A DNA stretch of 64,000 bases from the NCBI RefSeq assembly GCF_044385915.1, contig NZ_JBISCC010000126.1:202596-266595 (forward strand), written 5' to 3'. A program made the translations under genes and the position numbers. How positions within the stretch are numbered: the stretch's first letter is position 1; the number at the start of each line of letters is the position of its first letter. This document shows, in pieces, positions 42,635 to 50,579 of the stretch. This stretch comes from Thalassobellus citreus. GTDB taxonomy: Bacteria; Bacteroidota; Bacteroidia; Flavobacteriales; Flavobacteriaceae. The notes below the pieces were generated by a model. It did not search any database. It saw only the letters and a program-made list of their open reading frames with translations, and was not told the DNA's origin.

Positions 42635-43225
42635 TTAAGAAAGTTTCTGTTTCCAAATGCGATAAACTTGTAAAAGCATCACGGGAATAAAATGAAATAA
42701 TGCACCACCCATACTAGCATGAGTACCCTGTAATCCTAATAAAGCCCAATGTGCAAATGCCATAACAGCTGCTAAATACACCCAGCGTTGTAGCTTTTTC
42801 CATGAGCGTCCCATTCTTTTTATAGCAGCATTGGTACTTGTTATTGCTAAAGGAATAAATATGAAGAAAGCAATCCAGCCTGTGAGAATCGATAGTTCTG
42901 AAAACTCATTAATTATTTGATTAAAAGGATATTCAAATACATAAAATATGGTGTGCAATAGAGTATAAGCAAAAGCTGCAACACCAAAAAAACGACGATT
43001 TCTAATGAGCCATTTTGCTACACGGCCTCTTGGAAACATTAATTTTATGGGTGTAGCAATTAAACTTATAATTAACATTCTACCAGCAAATTCACCTGTA
43101 ATATGCATGATCATATCATAATTAAGTTGTCCTTTTAGGAAATTTATGGATACCATAATTCCTGGAACAGCTAAAAGCAACCAAAGGATGTACTTGCCGG
43201 TAAGTAAGTGTTTTAATTTATTCAT
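42635..43225 (-). CDS. ferric reductase-like membrane protein (MsrQ/YedZ family)
   Basis: A 196-residue membrane protein with six helices and the ferric-reductase transmembrane pattern: GEFAGRMLIISLIATPIKLM near 45-64, RRFFGVAAFAYTLLHTIFYV near 77-96 and KLQRWVYLAAVMAFAHWALLG near 143-163, giving the His residues that bind heme b. MsrQ passes electrons from quinols or flavin to the periplasmic methionine sulfoxide reductase MsrP, but no msrP gene is present here. It is the last gene of the 42.6-47.9 kb run and follows a YceI gene by 25 bases. Confidence 0.82.
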   Translation of the reverse strand: MNKLKHLLTGKYILWLLLAVPGIMVSINFLKGQLNYDMIMHITGEFAGRMLIISLIATPIKLMFPRGRVAKWLIRNRRFFGVAAFAYTLLHTIFYVFEYPFNQIINEFSELSILTGWIAFFIFIPLAITSTNAAIKRMGRSWKKLQRWVYLAAVMAFAHWALLGLQGTHASMGGALFHFIPVMLLQVYRIWKQKLS

Positions 43226-43250
43226 TTAGCAAATGTATAAATTGCATCAA

Positions 43251-43712
43251 CTATTTTAAAGAACATTTAAAAGAAATATTTACAGTATTAGATGCTACAA
43301 AAGCAGGTATTTTACCTAGCTTAAAATCCATTCTGTTTAAACTAAATTCTCCTGTTACTTTGTTATTATTAATTTGAAAAGGAATTTGTATTGTATTTAT
43401 GGCTCCTATTATATTTAATTCTCCTTTAGCTACGTAAGTTTCATTTTCTTTTTTAATGCTAGAGCTTTTAAATGTGATTTCTGGGTATTTCTCAACGTGA
43501 AAAAAGTCTTCTTGTAATAAATGCTCATTTCTTTTTGCATTTTTGGTATCAATACTTGCTGTAGAAATAGTTAAATCTATTTTCGAGTCAGACAGATTAC
43601 TTTCATTCAAGTCTATTTCTCCTTTTACATCGGGAATGGTTCCTTTAACTGTTAAAAATAATAGTTTTTTAATTGTAAAATTTATTTCAGATTTTGATGT
43701 GTCTATTTTCAT
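43251..43712 (-). CDS. YceI family protein without signal peptide
   Basis: A 153-residue lipocalin-like YceI protein. The core pattern is visible: DLTISTASIDTKNAKRNEHL (about 46-65), FFHVEKYPEITFKSSSIK (about 70-87) and the end FKLGKIPAFVASNTVNISF. These beta-barrels bind isoprenoid-type lipids such as polyprenyl quinones. Unlike the paralogue at 46756, no signal peptide is seen, so this copy should stay in the cytoplasm. It lies 13 bases from the ferredoxin gene, in the middle of the redox run. Confidence 0.87.
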   Translation of the reverse strand: MKIDTSKSEINFTIKKLLFLTVKGTIPDVKGEIDLNESNLSDSKIDLTISTASIDTKNAKRNEHLLQEDFFHVEKYPEITFKSSSIKKENETYVAKGELNIIGAINTIQIPFQINNNKVTGEFSLNRMDFKLGKIPAFVASNTVNISFKCSLK

Positions 43713-43725
43713 TTGTAATGAGATT

Positions 43726-44022
43726 TTATTTTTTAGTTATTCGTTTTAGTTTAATAGCTTTTTCTGGGCATACTTGCACACATAAACCACAAGCGTAACA
43801 CAAATTTGGATCTGTGATATAGGCTTTTTTCGGTTTAAAAAACGTTTTTATTTTTCCTTTAAAATTAAGTGTTAAACGGTCTTCGGGAGTAATTGTACGC
43901 ATTTCTAAAACATCGTAAGGGCAAGCGGGAATACAATCTTCTTTACCGCCACAATTACTTAAGTTTATAACGGGCATTAACTTTCCGCTGGTTTCGTTGC
44001 AATGTGATGTTTTTGGTTTCAT
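43726..44022 (-). CDS. two-cluster 4Fe-4S ferredoxin
   Basis: A 98-residue ferredoxin with two cluster motifs: NCGGKEDCIPACPYDV (about 23-38), which has a longer first spacing, and LCYACGLCVQVCPEKAI (about 75-91), the classic CxxCxxCxxxCP. It is of the type often fused or joined to reductases. The gene is 16 bases from the VOC gene and 13 from the YceI gene, so it is in the same transcript. I infer a role in electron supply to one of the neighbours. Confidence 0.88.
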   Translation of the reverse strand: MKPKTSHCNETSGKLMPVINLSNCGGKEDCIPACPYDVLEMRTITPEDRLTLNFKGKIKTFFKPKKAYITDPNLCYACGLCVQVCPEKAIKLKRITKK

Positions 44023-44038
44023 ATTAACTGTAATTCAA

Positions 44039-45010
44039 TTAAGAATGCGTTATCAATATGTTGTTTCCCGTAGGATCAACAAACCAATAGCCTTCTTCTG
44101 TTTCTTCATATTTAGAAACATTATTTAAGGCTTGGTTTAACTTTTCTTTCGTGCTAAAATTAATTTGATAATGTTTCATTCCAGCACTGTCACTTGGCGC
44201 TAAAGGTCTGTTTTGTCCATGCCACGAATTCATGGCAATGCGATGATGATAAGGCCCTCCAGCTCCTACATCGGCATACATAAACTGTGGTAAATAATTG
44301 AATTGGTTGAATCCTATTTTTTTATAGAAAGCATTCGATTTTTCAACGTTGTTAGCATACAGATGTAAATGTCCTATGCAGGTATCATCTGCAATAATTT
44401 TAGTAACATCTTTATTTTCTAAGGATTTCATCACTTCATTTAAGTCAAGATAATCGGATGCACTTTTTATATTTCCGTTTGAATCTTCAATTCTTAAACC
44501 TCCTTGGGTAACTACTCTTTTGAATCGTTTAGGAGTTTCTAATGCAAATTCTACGTTAATACCATCTGGATCATCTAAATAAACAGACTTAGACATGGTA
44601 TGATCTACTGGTGAAAATGGATAATTATTAACAAGTAATCTGTTTATCATACTAGCAAATTCAGCTTCGTTTGGAGCGTGAATAGCCAAATGATACAATC
44701 CGCTATAACCTTTTTGAAAATGGGTTTTAGCAGTTTGATGAACCACTACTAATGTTTGAGTTTCTGTGCCAAATTCAGCAATAATGTCTGAAGATTTTCT
44801 CAGTTTCATACCTACTATTTTTGTCCAAAAAATTGTAGATTTTTCAAGGTTTGTATTCTTTAAGTGAATGGCTCCAAACGAAGCGAATTTACTTGAATTG
44901 TTATGTTCTTGATTCATATGTGATAGTGCATTTGCTATGGAAGAAAAGCCATCCATAGTTGTTAAAACTGAAGCACCAAAAATAGTTTTTATAAAATGAT
45001 TTCGTTTCAT
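44039..45010 (-). CDS. VOC family (glyoxalase/extradiol dioxygenase-like) protein
   Basis: A 323-residue protein with two VOC modules (about 42-160 and 208-323). It has the pattern of CatE-type catechol 2,3-dioxygenases: GLYHLAIHAPNEAEFA, DDPDGINVEFALE, GHLHLYANNVEKSNAFY and YQINFSTKE, with candidate metal-binding His and Glu residues. The first 32 residues are basic then hydrophobic (MKRNHFIKTIFGASVLTT) and may be a leader or export signal, which is unusual for the family. The substrate may be a quinol or similar ring. It follows the SDR gene by 31 bases. Confidence 0.82.
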   Translation of the reverse strand: MKRNHFIKTIFGASVLTTMDGFSSIANALSHMNQEHNNSSKFASFGAIHLKNTNLEKSTIFWTKIVGMKLRKSSDIIAEFGTETQTLVVVHQTAKTHFQKGYSGLYHLAIHAPNEAEFASMINRLLVNNYPFSPVDHTMSKSVYLDDPDGINVEFALETPKRFKRVVTQGGLRIEDSNGNIKSASDYLDLNEVMKSLENKDVTKIIADDTCIGHLHLYANNVEKSNAFYKKIGFNQFNYLPQFMYADVGAGGPYHHRIAMNSWHGQNRPLAPSDSAGMKHYQINFSTKEKLNQALNNVSKYEETEEGYWFVDPTGNNILITHS

Positions 45011-45040
45011 AGTTCTTGGTGCTTTAATTTATTATATCAT

Positions 45041-45913
45041 TTATTTTTTAGCGTATAGACCGTTTAAAAAATCTTTGTAACTTGCTGCTTCACGACCTAA
45101 TAATTCGGGTAAATCACTTTGTCCTGTCACTAATTCACCTTTTTCAATACCAATAGCAAACCCTGCTAACATATTTACCACCATTTCTGGAGCACCAGCG
45201 CCAACTAAAGCGTTTTTATAGTCTTCTACAGATGGACTGATGTAATTAATAGGCTTTCCTGCAATTGTTGAAAGATGATCTGCAACTTCACTAAAAGACA
45301 TAGAATGTAAATTTGAAATATTGTATTCTTTGTTTTCGTGTGTATCACTTAATAATGCATTTGCAATAGCTTCCGCTATATCTGAGCGTAATGTAAAGGC
45401 TATTTTTCCTTCTTTTGCTGGATAGAAAACCCCTGTTTCAAATACTTGTTCTCCTAAAATCCAAGGCAGTATATCCATATACAAATTATTACGAAGCATT
45501 GTATACGTCATACCACTCTCTTTAATTGCCTTTTCTGTTGCTATATGAGAATTGGTTACAAAGTTAATTGGTGAATCTGGACTGTCTGATTGACGTTGAA
45601 TACTTGTGTAAAAAATGTGTTTTACACCAGCTTCTTTGGCAGCATTTACCACATTAATATGTTGCTGTGTTCTGTTTTCCATTTCACTACTAGAAATGAA
45701 AAGTAATTTTTCAGTGCCTTTAAAAGCTTCAACTAATGCATTGTAATCATTATAATTACCAATTTTAATAGCAACACCTTTGTCTTTTAAAGTTTGTCCT
45801 TTTTCTTCGCTTCTAACAAGTGCTGTAATATTTGAAGTATTACAGCCTTTTTGAATTAAATTATCGATTACGCCACCGCCTAATTGTCCGGTAGCACCTG
45901 TAATTGTTATCAT
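45041..45913 (-). CDS. NAD(P)-binding NmrA-like reductase (SDR superfamily)
   Basis: Atypical short-chain dehydrogenase of the NmrA/quinone oxidoreductase 2 type, 290 residues from the ATG at 45913. The nucleotide-binding motif TGATGQLGGGV lies at residues 4-14, and TSIQRQSDSP and MTYTMLRNNLYMD follow at places usual for the family. The open frame extends 23 codons upstream into the end of doxX, which is unlikely to be used. The family includes NADPH:quinone reductases such as QorB, which fits the redox run. The gap to doxX is 13 bases. Confidence 0.87.
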   Translation of the reverse strand: MITITGATGQLGGGVIDNLIQKGCNTSNITALVRSEEKGQTLKDKGVAIKIGNYNDYNALVEAFKGTEKLLFISSSEMENRTQQHINVVNAAKEAGVKHIFYTSIQRQSDSPDSPINFVTNSHIATEKAIKESGMTYTMLRNNLYMDILPWILGEQVFETGVFYPAKEGKIAFTLRSDIAEAIANALLSDTHENKEYNISNLHSMSFSEVADHLSTIAGKPINYISPSVEDYKNALVGAGAPEMVVNMLAGFAIGIEKGELVTGQSDLPELLGREAASYKDFLNGLYAKK

Positions 45914-45926
45914 TGTTTTTAATTTT

Positions 45927-46334
45927 TTATTTTGCTTGAATTGGTGCTTTTTTGCTTCTTCCCCATGCAATAAATAAGGCAATAGCCATGATAATTATAG
46001 TCATTCCAATAGCTGAATATTCACCTCTTGAAATATGAAAAATAGTTGCTAAAAGCATAACCAAAGCAAGACCTCTAGCAGCCCAAACTGTTAAAAATGG
46101 TTTTTTACGAAGCAAAGCAGGAAGTAATAAACCAATACCGCCAAGTAATTCACTAATACCAATAAAACGGATTAAACCAGCAGGGTATTCTGTTACCCAA
46201 GGTAATGATTGTGCTATAGCTTCTATAGGTTGAAAAGCTTTCATCATACCTGCCATAATAAACATTGCTGCTAATAGTGCTTGAGCAACCCATAATCCAA
46301 TGTGGATTGCTTTGTTGTTTTTTTGATTTGTCAT
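45927..46334 (-). CDS. DoxX family membrane protein
   Basis: A 135-residue four-helix membrane protein of the DoxX family, with the typical N-terminal helix (GLWVAQALLAAMFIMAGMMK, about 13-32), the GISELLGGIGLLLPAL block and a last helix ending in WGR. DoxX-like proteins take part in quinol-linked redox reactions or sulfur stress, but the activity is uncertain. It lies 5 bases from the next membrane-protein gene and 13 from the SDR gene. Confidence 0.87.
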   Translation of the reverse strand: MTNQKNNKAIHIGLWVAQALLAAMFIMAGMMKAFQPIEAIAQSLPWVTEYPAGLIRFIGISELLGGIGLLLPALLRKKPFLTVWAARGLALVMLLATIFHISRGEYSAIGMTIIIMAIALFIAWGRSKKAPIQAK

Positions 46335-46339
46335 TTTAT

Positions 46340-46735
46340 TTAAAATTTATTGTTTTGTTGAAAAAATGGATATATGCTTAGAAATGCTAATGCAGGAAAA
46401 AAATGCATGGGCACAACCAAACCTGGGAATAATTCTGGATATTCAATATTAAAAGGTAAACTCATTCCTATAGGTCCTATGATGCTTGCAAAAGAAAGAA
46501 CAACAATTAATAAGTTTAACCAACCTTTTAATTTTTCTTTTTTAAATTTAATTAAGGCAGCATATCCCAAGGTCATGAGTATACAACCAATAACGCTTGC
46601 TCCCATAATAGATCCTATGTTGATAATTTGGCTATAATCAGTCCCAAGAGCTTCTTGGTAAATATTGAGATACATAACACCTGCAATGCCTGATAATAAT
46701 CCAGCTACCACGCCATGAATGAGTAGTTTTTTCAT
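46340..46735 (-). CDS. four-helix membrane protein of unknown function
   Basis: A 131-residue inner-membrane protein with four hydrophobic segments (about 5-25, 42-63, 74-93 and 103-125), small-residue-rich (GVVAGLLSGIAGVMYLNIYQ at the start) and with no known catalytic residues. The pattern recalls DUF4199-like or other small flavobacterial membrane proteins, but I do not assign it. It lies between a YceI gene (20 bases) and doxX (5 bases), so it should be made along with them. Confidence 0.72.
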   Translation of the reverse strand: MKKLLIHGVVAGLLSGIAGVMYLNIYQEALGTDYSQIINIGSIMGASVIGCILMTLGYAALIKFKKEKLKGWLNLLIVVLSFASIIGPIGMSLPFNIEYPELFPGLVVPMHFFPALAFLSIYPFFQQNNKF

Positions 46736-46755
46736 AATATGAAATTTAGATGTGA

Positions 46756-47286
46756 TTATTTTGTCACAGGAATAGAAACTTCAAGGTTCATTTCATGCGG
46801 TACTTTTTTAGCCATACCAGTAACAGCACCTACATTGAAATCTGTTCTGTTTACAGTAAAACTACTTTCAAAAGTGTTGTTGTTAAAAGTAAAAGGGATG
46901 GTATATTCCTTTTCTATTCCATGCATTTTAAGAATGCCTGTAGCTTCATATCCAGTAGCTGTTTTTTTGAAATCTTGAGCAGTAAAATTGATCGTAGGGA
47001 ATTCCTCAGCATTAAACCATTTTTTTCCTTTGGCATGTCTGTTTTTCATACCGTTTCCTGTGTTTATGGAAGCGACGTCAACACTAAGATCTAATTTTGA
47101 AGCAGCTAAATTAGCCTCGTCAAATTCAATGTTTCCAGTAAGTTTTGTAAAAACTCCTGATGGATTTTTACTGCTAAATTTAATAGAGAAATCATCAGAA
47201 ATGTTCCAAGAAATTGAATTACTGATTGTGAATGAAGAGAGCGAAATAATAAGTGCAATGGCACTAATAAATTTAAATTTTGTCAT
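46756..47286 (-). CDS. secreted YceI family lipid-binding protein
   Basis: A 176-residue YceI protein with a signal peptide (MTKFKFISAIALIISLSSFT). It has the core pattern DLSVDVASINTGNGMKNRHA (about 65-84), FNAEEFPTINFTAQDFKK and the ending VGAVTGMAKKVPHEMNLEVSI. It would work in the periplasm, binding a polyisoprenoid. It pairs with the signal-less YceI at 43251 in the same run. A possible promoter element CAACTTTGCG on the minus strand lies near 47316-47325. Confidence 0.88.
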   Translation of the reverse strand: MTKFKFISAIALIISLSSFTISNSISWNISDDFSIKFSSKNPSGVFTKLTGNIEFDEANLAASKLDLSVDVASINTGNGMKNRHAKGKKWFNAEEFPTINFTAQDFKKTATGYEATGILKMHGIEKEYTIPFTFNNNTFESSFTVNRTDFNVGAVTGMAKKVPHEMNLEVSIPVTK

Positions 47287-47377
47287 TTTGAATACTATTT
47301 AAGTAATTAATAATGACGCAAAGTTGAGGTAGAAAGATTTATTTAAAAATAAGATACCTTAAGAAATGAAATTGTGC

Positions 47378-47896
47378 TTATTTTTTTGCTATTTTTCTTC
47401 TAATGTCACTCAAATATTCGGGAGTTATCCCAATATAAGCAGCTATGAGTTTAAGAGGAAGTCGTTTCACTAATGTTGGGTAGGTTTCTGTAAAATCTAT
47501 ATAGCGTTGTTTTGATGTAGAACTCAGAAGTCCTATGATTCTCTTGTTGGTAGCAATCATATTATTTATAGACTTAGTTGTTAATTCTATTAAGGCATCC
47601 TTTTCTAAATTTGATAAATCTCCAAAATTAGATTTTGAAATTAATACAACTTCACTTTTTTCAATGGCTTGAATGTAAACCATAGAGGGTACTTGGTTGA
47701 TAAAACTATCTAAATCAGAAATCATCCAAGATTCAGGAGCAAATTGTACGATGTGTTCTTTTCCTGCATGATCTATGGTATAACTTTTAAGACAACCACT
47801 TTTTACAAAAAAGCCATATTTAGTAATTTCTCCTTGCTTTAAAAGGATGTCTCCTTTTTCAATAGTTTTTATATTATTTTGTTTTATGCTTTTCAT
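47378..47896 (-). CDS. Crp/Fnr family regulator (cyclic-nucleotide-binding type)
   Basis: A 172-residue regulator with a beta-roll effector domain (about 10-115, KGDILLKQGEITKYGFFVKSG at the start) and a short C-terminal part that includes a helix-turn-helix (KLIAAYIGITPEYLSDIRR, about 149-167). There are no Cys for an FNR-type cluster and no clear cAMP-binding RS pair. Such short Crp-like proteins are common in Bacteroidota. It heads the redox run, 91 bases from the first YceI gene, and is its likely regulator. A TACCTTTG promoter box lies at 47930-47923. Confidence 0.85.
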   Translation of the reverse strand: MKSIKQNNIKTIEKGDILLKQGEITKYGFFVKSGCLKSYTIDHAGKEHIVQFAPESWMISDLDSFINQVPSMVYIQAIEKSEVVLISKSNFGDLSNLEKDALIELTTKSINNMIATNKRIIGLLSSTSKQRYIDFTETYPTLVKRLPLKLIAAYIGITPEYLSDIRRKIAKK

Positions 47897-47922
47897 TTAT
47901 TAGGCTTAATTTATAGCTAATA

Positions 47923-47930
47923 CAAAGGTA
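47923..47930 (-). promoter_or_regulatory. -7 promoter element of the Crp/Fnr-type gene
   Basis: On the minus strand TACCTTTG matches TAnnTTTG, about 27 bases upstream of the start codon. A matching -33 element is not clear. The remaining sequence of the 240-base divergent gap to the radical SAM gene shows no other gene. Confidence 0.5.
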
Positions 47931-48136
47931 TAGTCGTTTTTTTAAGATTTAAATAATTTTAGCACAAGCAAGCTATATTGGTTGAAAACGAAGTTATCAA
48001 TTTTTATGATAAAGTCAAGTTTGATAGGTAATAATATTTTGTTAATAACCCGTTTTCATTTTAACATTTTTGAATATAAATTATAAGTAATTTTAAAGAG
48101 CTACTCAAACAGCAAACAACCTTTAATTTTACTACA

Positions 48137-49210
48137 ATGAACCCGAAATCTACCATAAAAGGACGTGGTGCGCAACGTAATGTGCACAATCGTTTTTTTG
48201 AATTAAGTCATGAAATGCGTGACGATTTTTTAGAATTCTGCCAAAAAGAAGGAGAAGCGGTAGATAGAAACAAAACCTTATACTTAGACGTTTTTCCTAA
48301 AACTATAGTCAATAAAGTGCAGAGTCCAGATGTTGGCATGCAGTATTCAATGAATGCTTATCAAGGATGTGAACACGGTTGTATTTATTGTTATGCACGT
48401 AATAGTCATGAATTTTGGGGTTATAGTGCAGGTTTAGATTTTGAGCGACGTATTATGGTAAAAAAAGATGCGCCAAAATTATTAGAAGCACTGTTAAAAA
48501 AGAAAAGTTGGCAAGCACAAACCATAGTCATGTCTGGAAATACCGATTGTTACCAACCTGCCGAAAAGCAATTTGAAATTACACGCCAGTGTTTAGAAGT
48601 GTTTTTAAAATACAAGTATCCGGTTGCTATAATAACAAAAAACGCTTTAATTTTAAGAGATTTAGATCTTTTAAAAGCCTTGGCAAAGGATAATTTGATT
48701 GGTGTGAATATGTCTATTACATCTTTATCGGAAGATACTAGGCGTATTTTAGAACCTAGAACAACTACTATTAAAAGAAGGTTAGAAACTGTAAAGGTTT
48801 TAAGTGATAATGGAATTCCTGTTAATGTAATGTTGGCGCCTATTATTCCGTCAATAAATAGTCATGAAATTTTACCTTTAGCAAAAGCAGCTTCAGATTA
48901 TGGCGCTTTATCTATAGCGCATACTATTGTTAGATTAAATGGTGCAATTGGGGAGATTTTTTCAGATTGGATTCATAAAACAATGCCAGATCGTGCCGAA
49001 AAAGTATTGCATCAAATTGAAAGTTGCCATGGCGGTAACTTAAATGATTCCAGATATGGTTCTAGAATGCGTGGAGAAGGTAAAATTGCTGAACAAATTA
49101 ACAGTTTAGTAAAATTAGCTAGACAAAAATATTTTAAGGAAAAAAGGATGCCCAAGTTAAATTGCGATTTGCATGAACCGTATAAAGAAGGACAGTTACG
49201 GTTGTTTTAA
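48137..49210 (+). CDS. radical SAM protein, PA0069/SplB-like family
   Basis: A 357-residue radical SAM enzyme with the cluster motif GCEHGCIYCYARN (CxxxCxxC, about residues 74-86). It begins with the family-specific KGRGAQRNVHNRFF. Further pieces MSGNTDCYQPAEK, RRILEPRTTT and MLAPIIPSIN follow the SAM-binding barrel. Members of this family (PA0069 and Rv2578c) are widespread, but the reaction is not known; similarity to spore photoproduct lyase is partial. It is a single gene, converging on the kinase gene with seven bases between. Confidence 0.88.
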   Translation: MNPKSTIKGRGAQRNVHNRFFELSHEMRDDFLEFCQKEGEAVDRNKTLYLDVFPKTIVNKVQSPDVGMQYSMNAYQGCEHGCIYCYARNSHEFWGYSAGLDFERRIMVKKDAPKLLEALLKKKSWQAQTIVMSGNTDCYQPAEKQFEITRQCLEVFLKYKYPVAIITKNALILRDLDLLKALAKDNLIGVNMSITSLSEDTRRILEPRTTTIKRRLETVKVLSDNGIPVNVMLAPIIPSINSHEILPLAKAASDYGALSIAHTIVRLNGAIGEIFSDWIHKTMPDRAEKVLHQIESCHGGNLNDSRYGSRMRGEGKIAEQINSLVKLARQKYFKEKRMPKLNCDLHEPYKEGQLRLF

Positions 49211-49217
49211 GAACAAA

Positions 49218-50570
49218 CTACAAGGAAATTATAAATGAAGTCTCTTTATTTGGTGTTGAAATAACCTGTAAACTTCCTCCATGTAATCTAATAATATGCT
49301 TAGAAAGGCTTAAACCTATACCTGTACCATGCTCTTTTGTGGTGAAAAAGGGTATGAATATTTGGTCTAAAATATCAGGAGAAATACCAATACCGTTATC
49401 TGTAATGCTTATTATAATATGATTCTCATCATTTTTCTCTGCTTTTAACTCAATACGCCCTTTTTTATTCGTTTTATTAATGGATTGAATGGCATTTTTA
49501 ATTAAATTTAATAGGACTTGAATCATTTGCTTTTCATCAGCAAAAATTTCTAAATTGTTAGGCTTAATATGGGTTTCAAATTTTGTTTGCTGAAATCCTG
49601 TTTCTTGACTAGATAAAATACGGACTTTATTAAAGAGCGTTTCTATTAAAATAATTTCTTTTTCTGGTTTAGGAATTTTTGTGAGTTTTCTATAAGATTC
49701 TACAAAGTTTATTAAATCTTTTCCTTGTGTTTTAATAACATCTAGTCCCTTTATGGTGTTTTGTATGTTTTTTTCTGTTAATTGAGATGCCTCTATTTTA
49801 GTGTCTTCTTTTTTGTATATGTTTAATAAGGTTTCAGAAAGCGACGTAATTGGTGCGATAGAATTCATAATTTCGTGAGTAAGTACTCTAAAAAGTTTTA
49901 TCCATGCATCTGTTTCTTTTTCATCTAATTCATTATTAATATTTTGAATAATAATTAAAATTAGATTTTCATTTCCAATATTAATTGGTTTAGATCGAAT
50001 GGTTAATTGAATAGTTTCTCGTTCGTTAGTAATAGAAGTTAGTTTTCTGTCAAAAGGTTTTAAATTAGAGATTAGAAGAAACAACTTTTCGTCAATACGT
50101 TTTAGTTGTTTAATATGCGTAAGCGAATCGTAATTAAATAGTTTTTTAACGGTTTTGTTTGCTAGTAAAATGTGCCCTTTATCGTTTAGTGTAAGTATAC
50201 CTACTGATGCCTGCTCTAAAATAGAATGGAAATATTGTTCTTGTTGACTGTTTTTAATTTTAATTTTCTGAATTAAAAAATTAACTCGGTTTAAGCTTTT
50301 ATGTAAATCTCTTACCGATTTGTTTTTGGTGTGAATAGGAAAATGAATAGCAGAATCATCATTTTCAACCGCATTAAAAAAGAAGGCTATTTTTTTATTG
50401 CTTTTGTTTAAAAAGGTTATTAATCTAACAACTTGAAAAATTAAAAGAATTGCTATATAAATAGCGTAATCTAAATGGTTATTAAAATAAAAATAGCTTA
50501 TACCAAAAGCGCAGCCAGTTATAATTAGTACTTTAATAATTATTGTATAATAGAGATGTTTGCTTGCCAT
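49218..50570 (-). CDS. sensor histidine kinase with PAS domain, partner of sigma-54 regulator
   Basis: A 450-residue kinase with two close N-terminal membrane helices (about 8-30 and 34-54), so almost no extracytoplasmic part, a PAS domain (about 110-215, ILEQASVGILTLNDKGHILL), a HisKA domain with His232 in LTHEIMNSIAP, and an ATPase domain with NLIKNAIQSI, ITDNGIGI and the GTGIGLSLSKHI block. With little outside the cell, it should sense the membrane itself or an internal signal. It follows the response regulator gene by 9 bases and would phosphorylate it. Confidence 0.93.
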   Translation of the reverse strand: MASKHLYYTIIIKVLIITGCAFGISYFYFNNHLDYAIYIAILLIFQVVRLITFLNKSNKKIAFFFNAVENDDSAIHFPIHTKNKSVRDLHKSLNRVNFLIQKIKIKNSQQEQYFHSILEQASVGILTLNDKGHILLANKTVKKLFNYDSLTHIKQLKRIDEKLFLLISNLKPFDRKLTSITNERETIQLTIRSKPINIGNENLILIIIQNINNELDEKETDAWIKLFRVLTHEIMNSIAPITSLSETLLNIYKKEDTKIEASQLTEKNIQNTIKGLDVIKTQGKDLINFVESYRKLTKIPKPEKEIILIETLFNKVRILSSQETGFQQTKFETHIKPNNLEIFADEKQMIQVLLNLIKNAIQSINKTNKKGRIELKAEKNDENHIIISITDNGIGISPDILDQIFIPFFTTKEHGTGIGLSLSKHIIRLHGGSLQVISTPNKETSFIISL

Positions 50571-50579
50571 AATTATATG

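Noticed and set aside
46795..47302. Plus-strand ORFs of about 100 codons over the secreted YceI gene
   Set aside because: Antisense shadows of a clear YceI gene with signal peptide.
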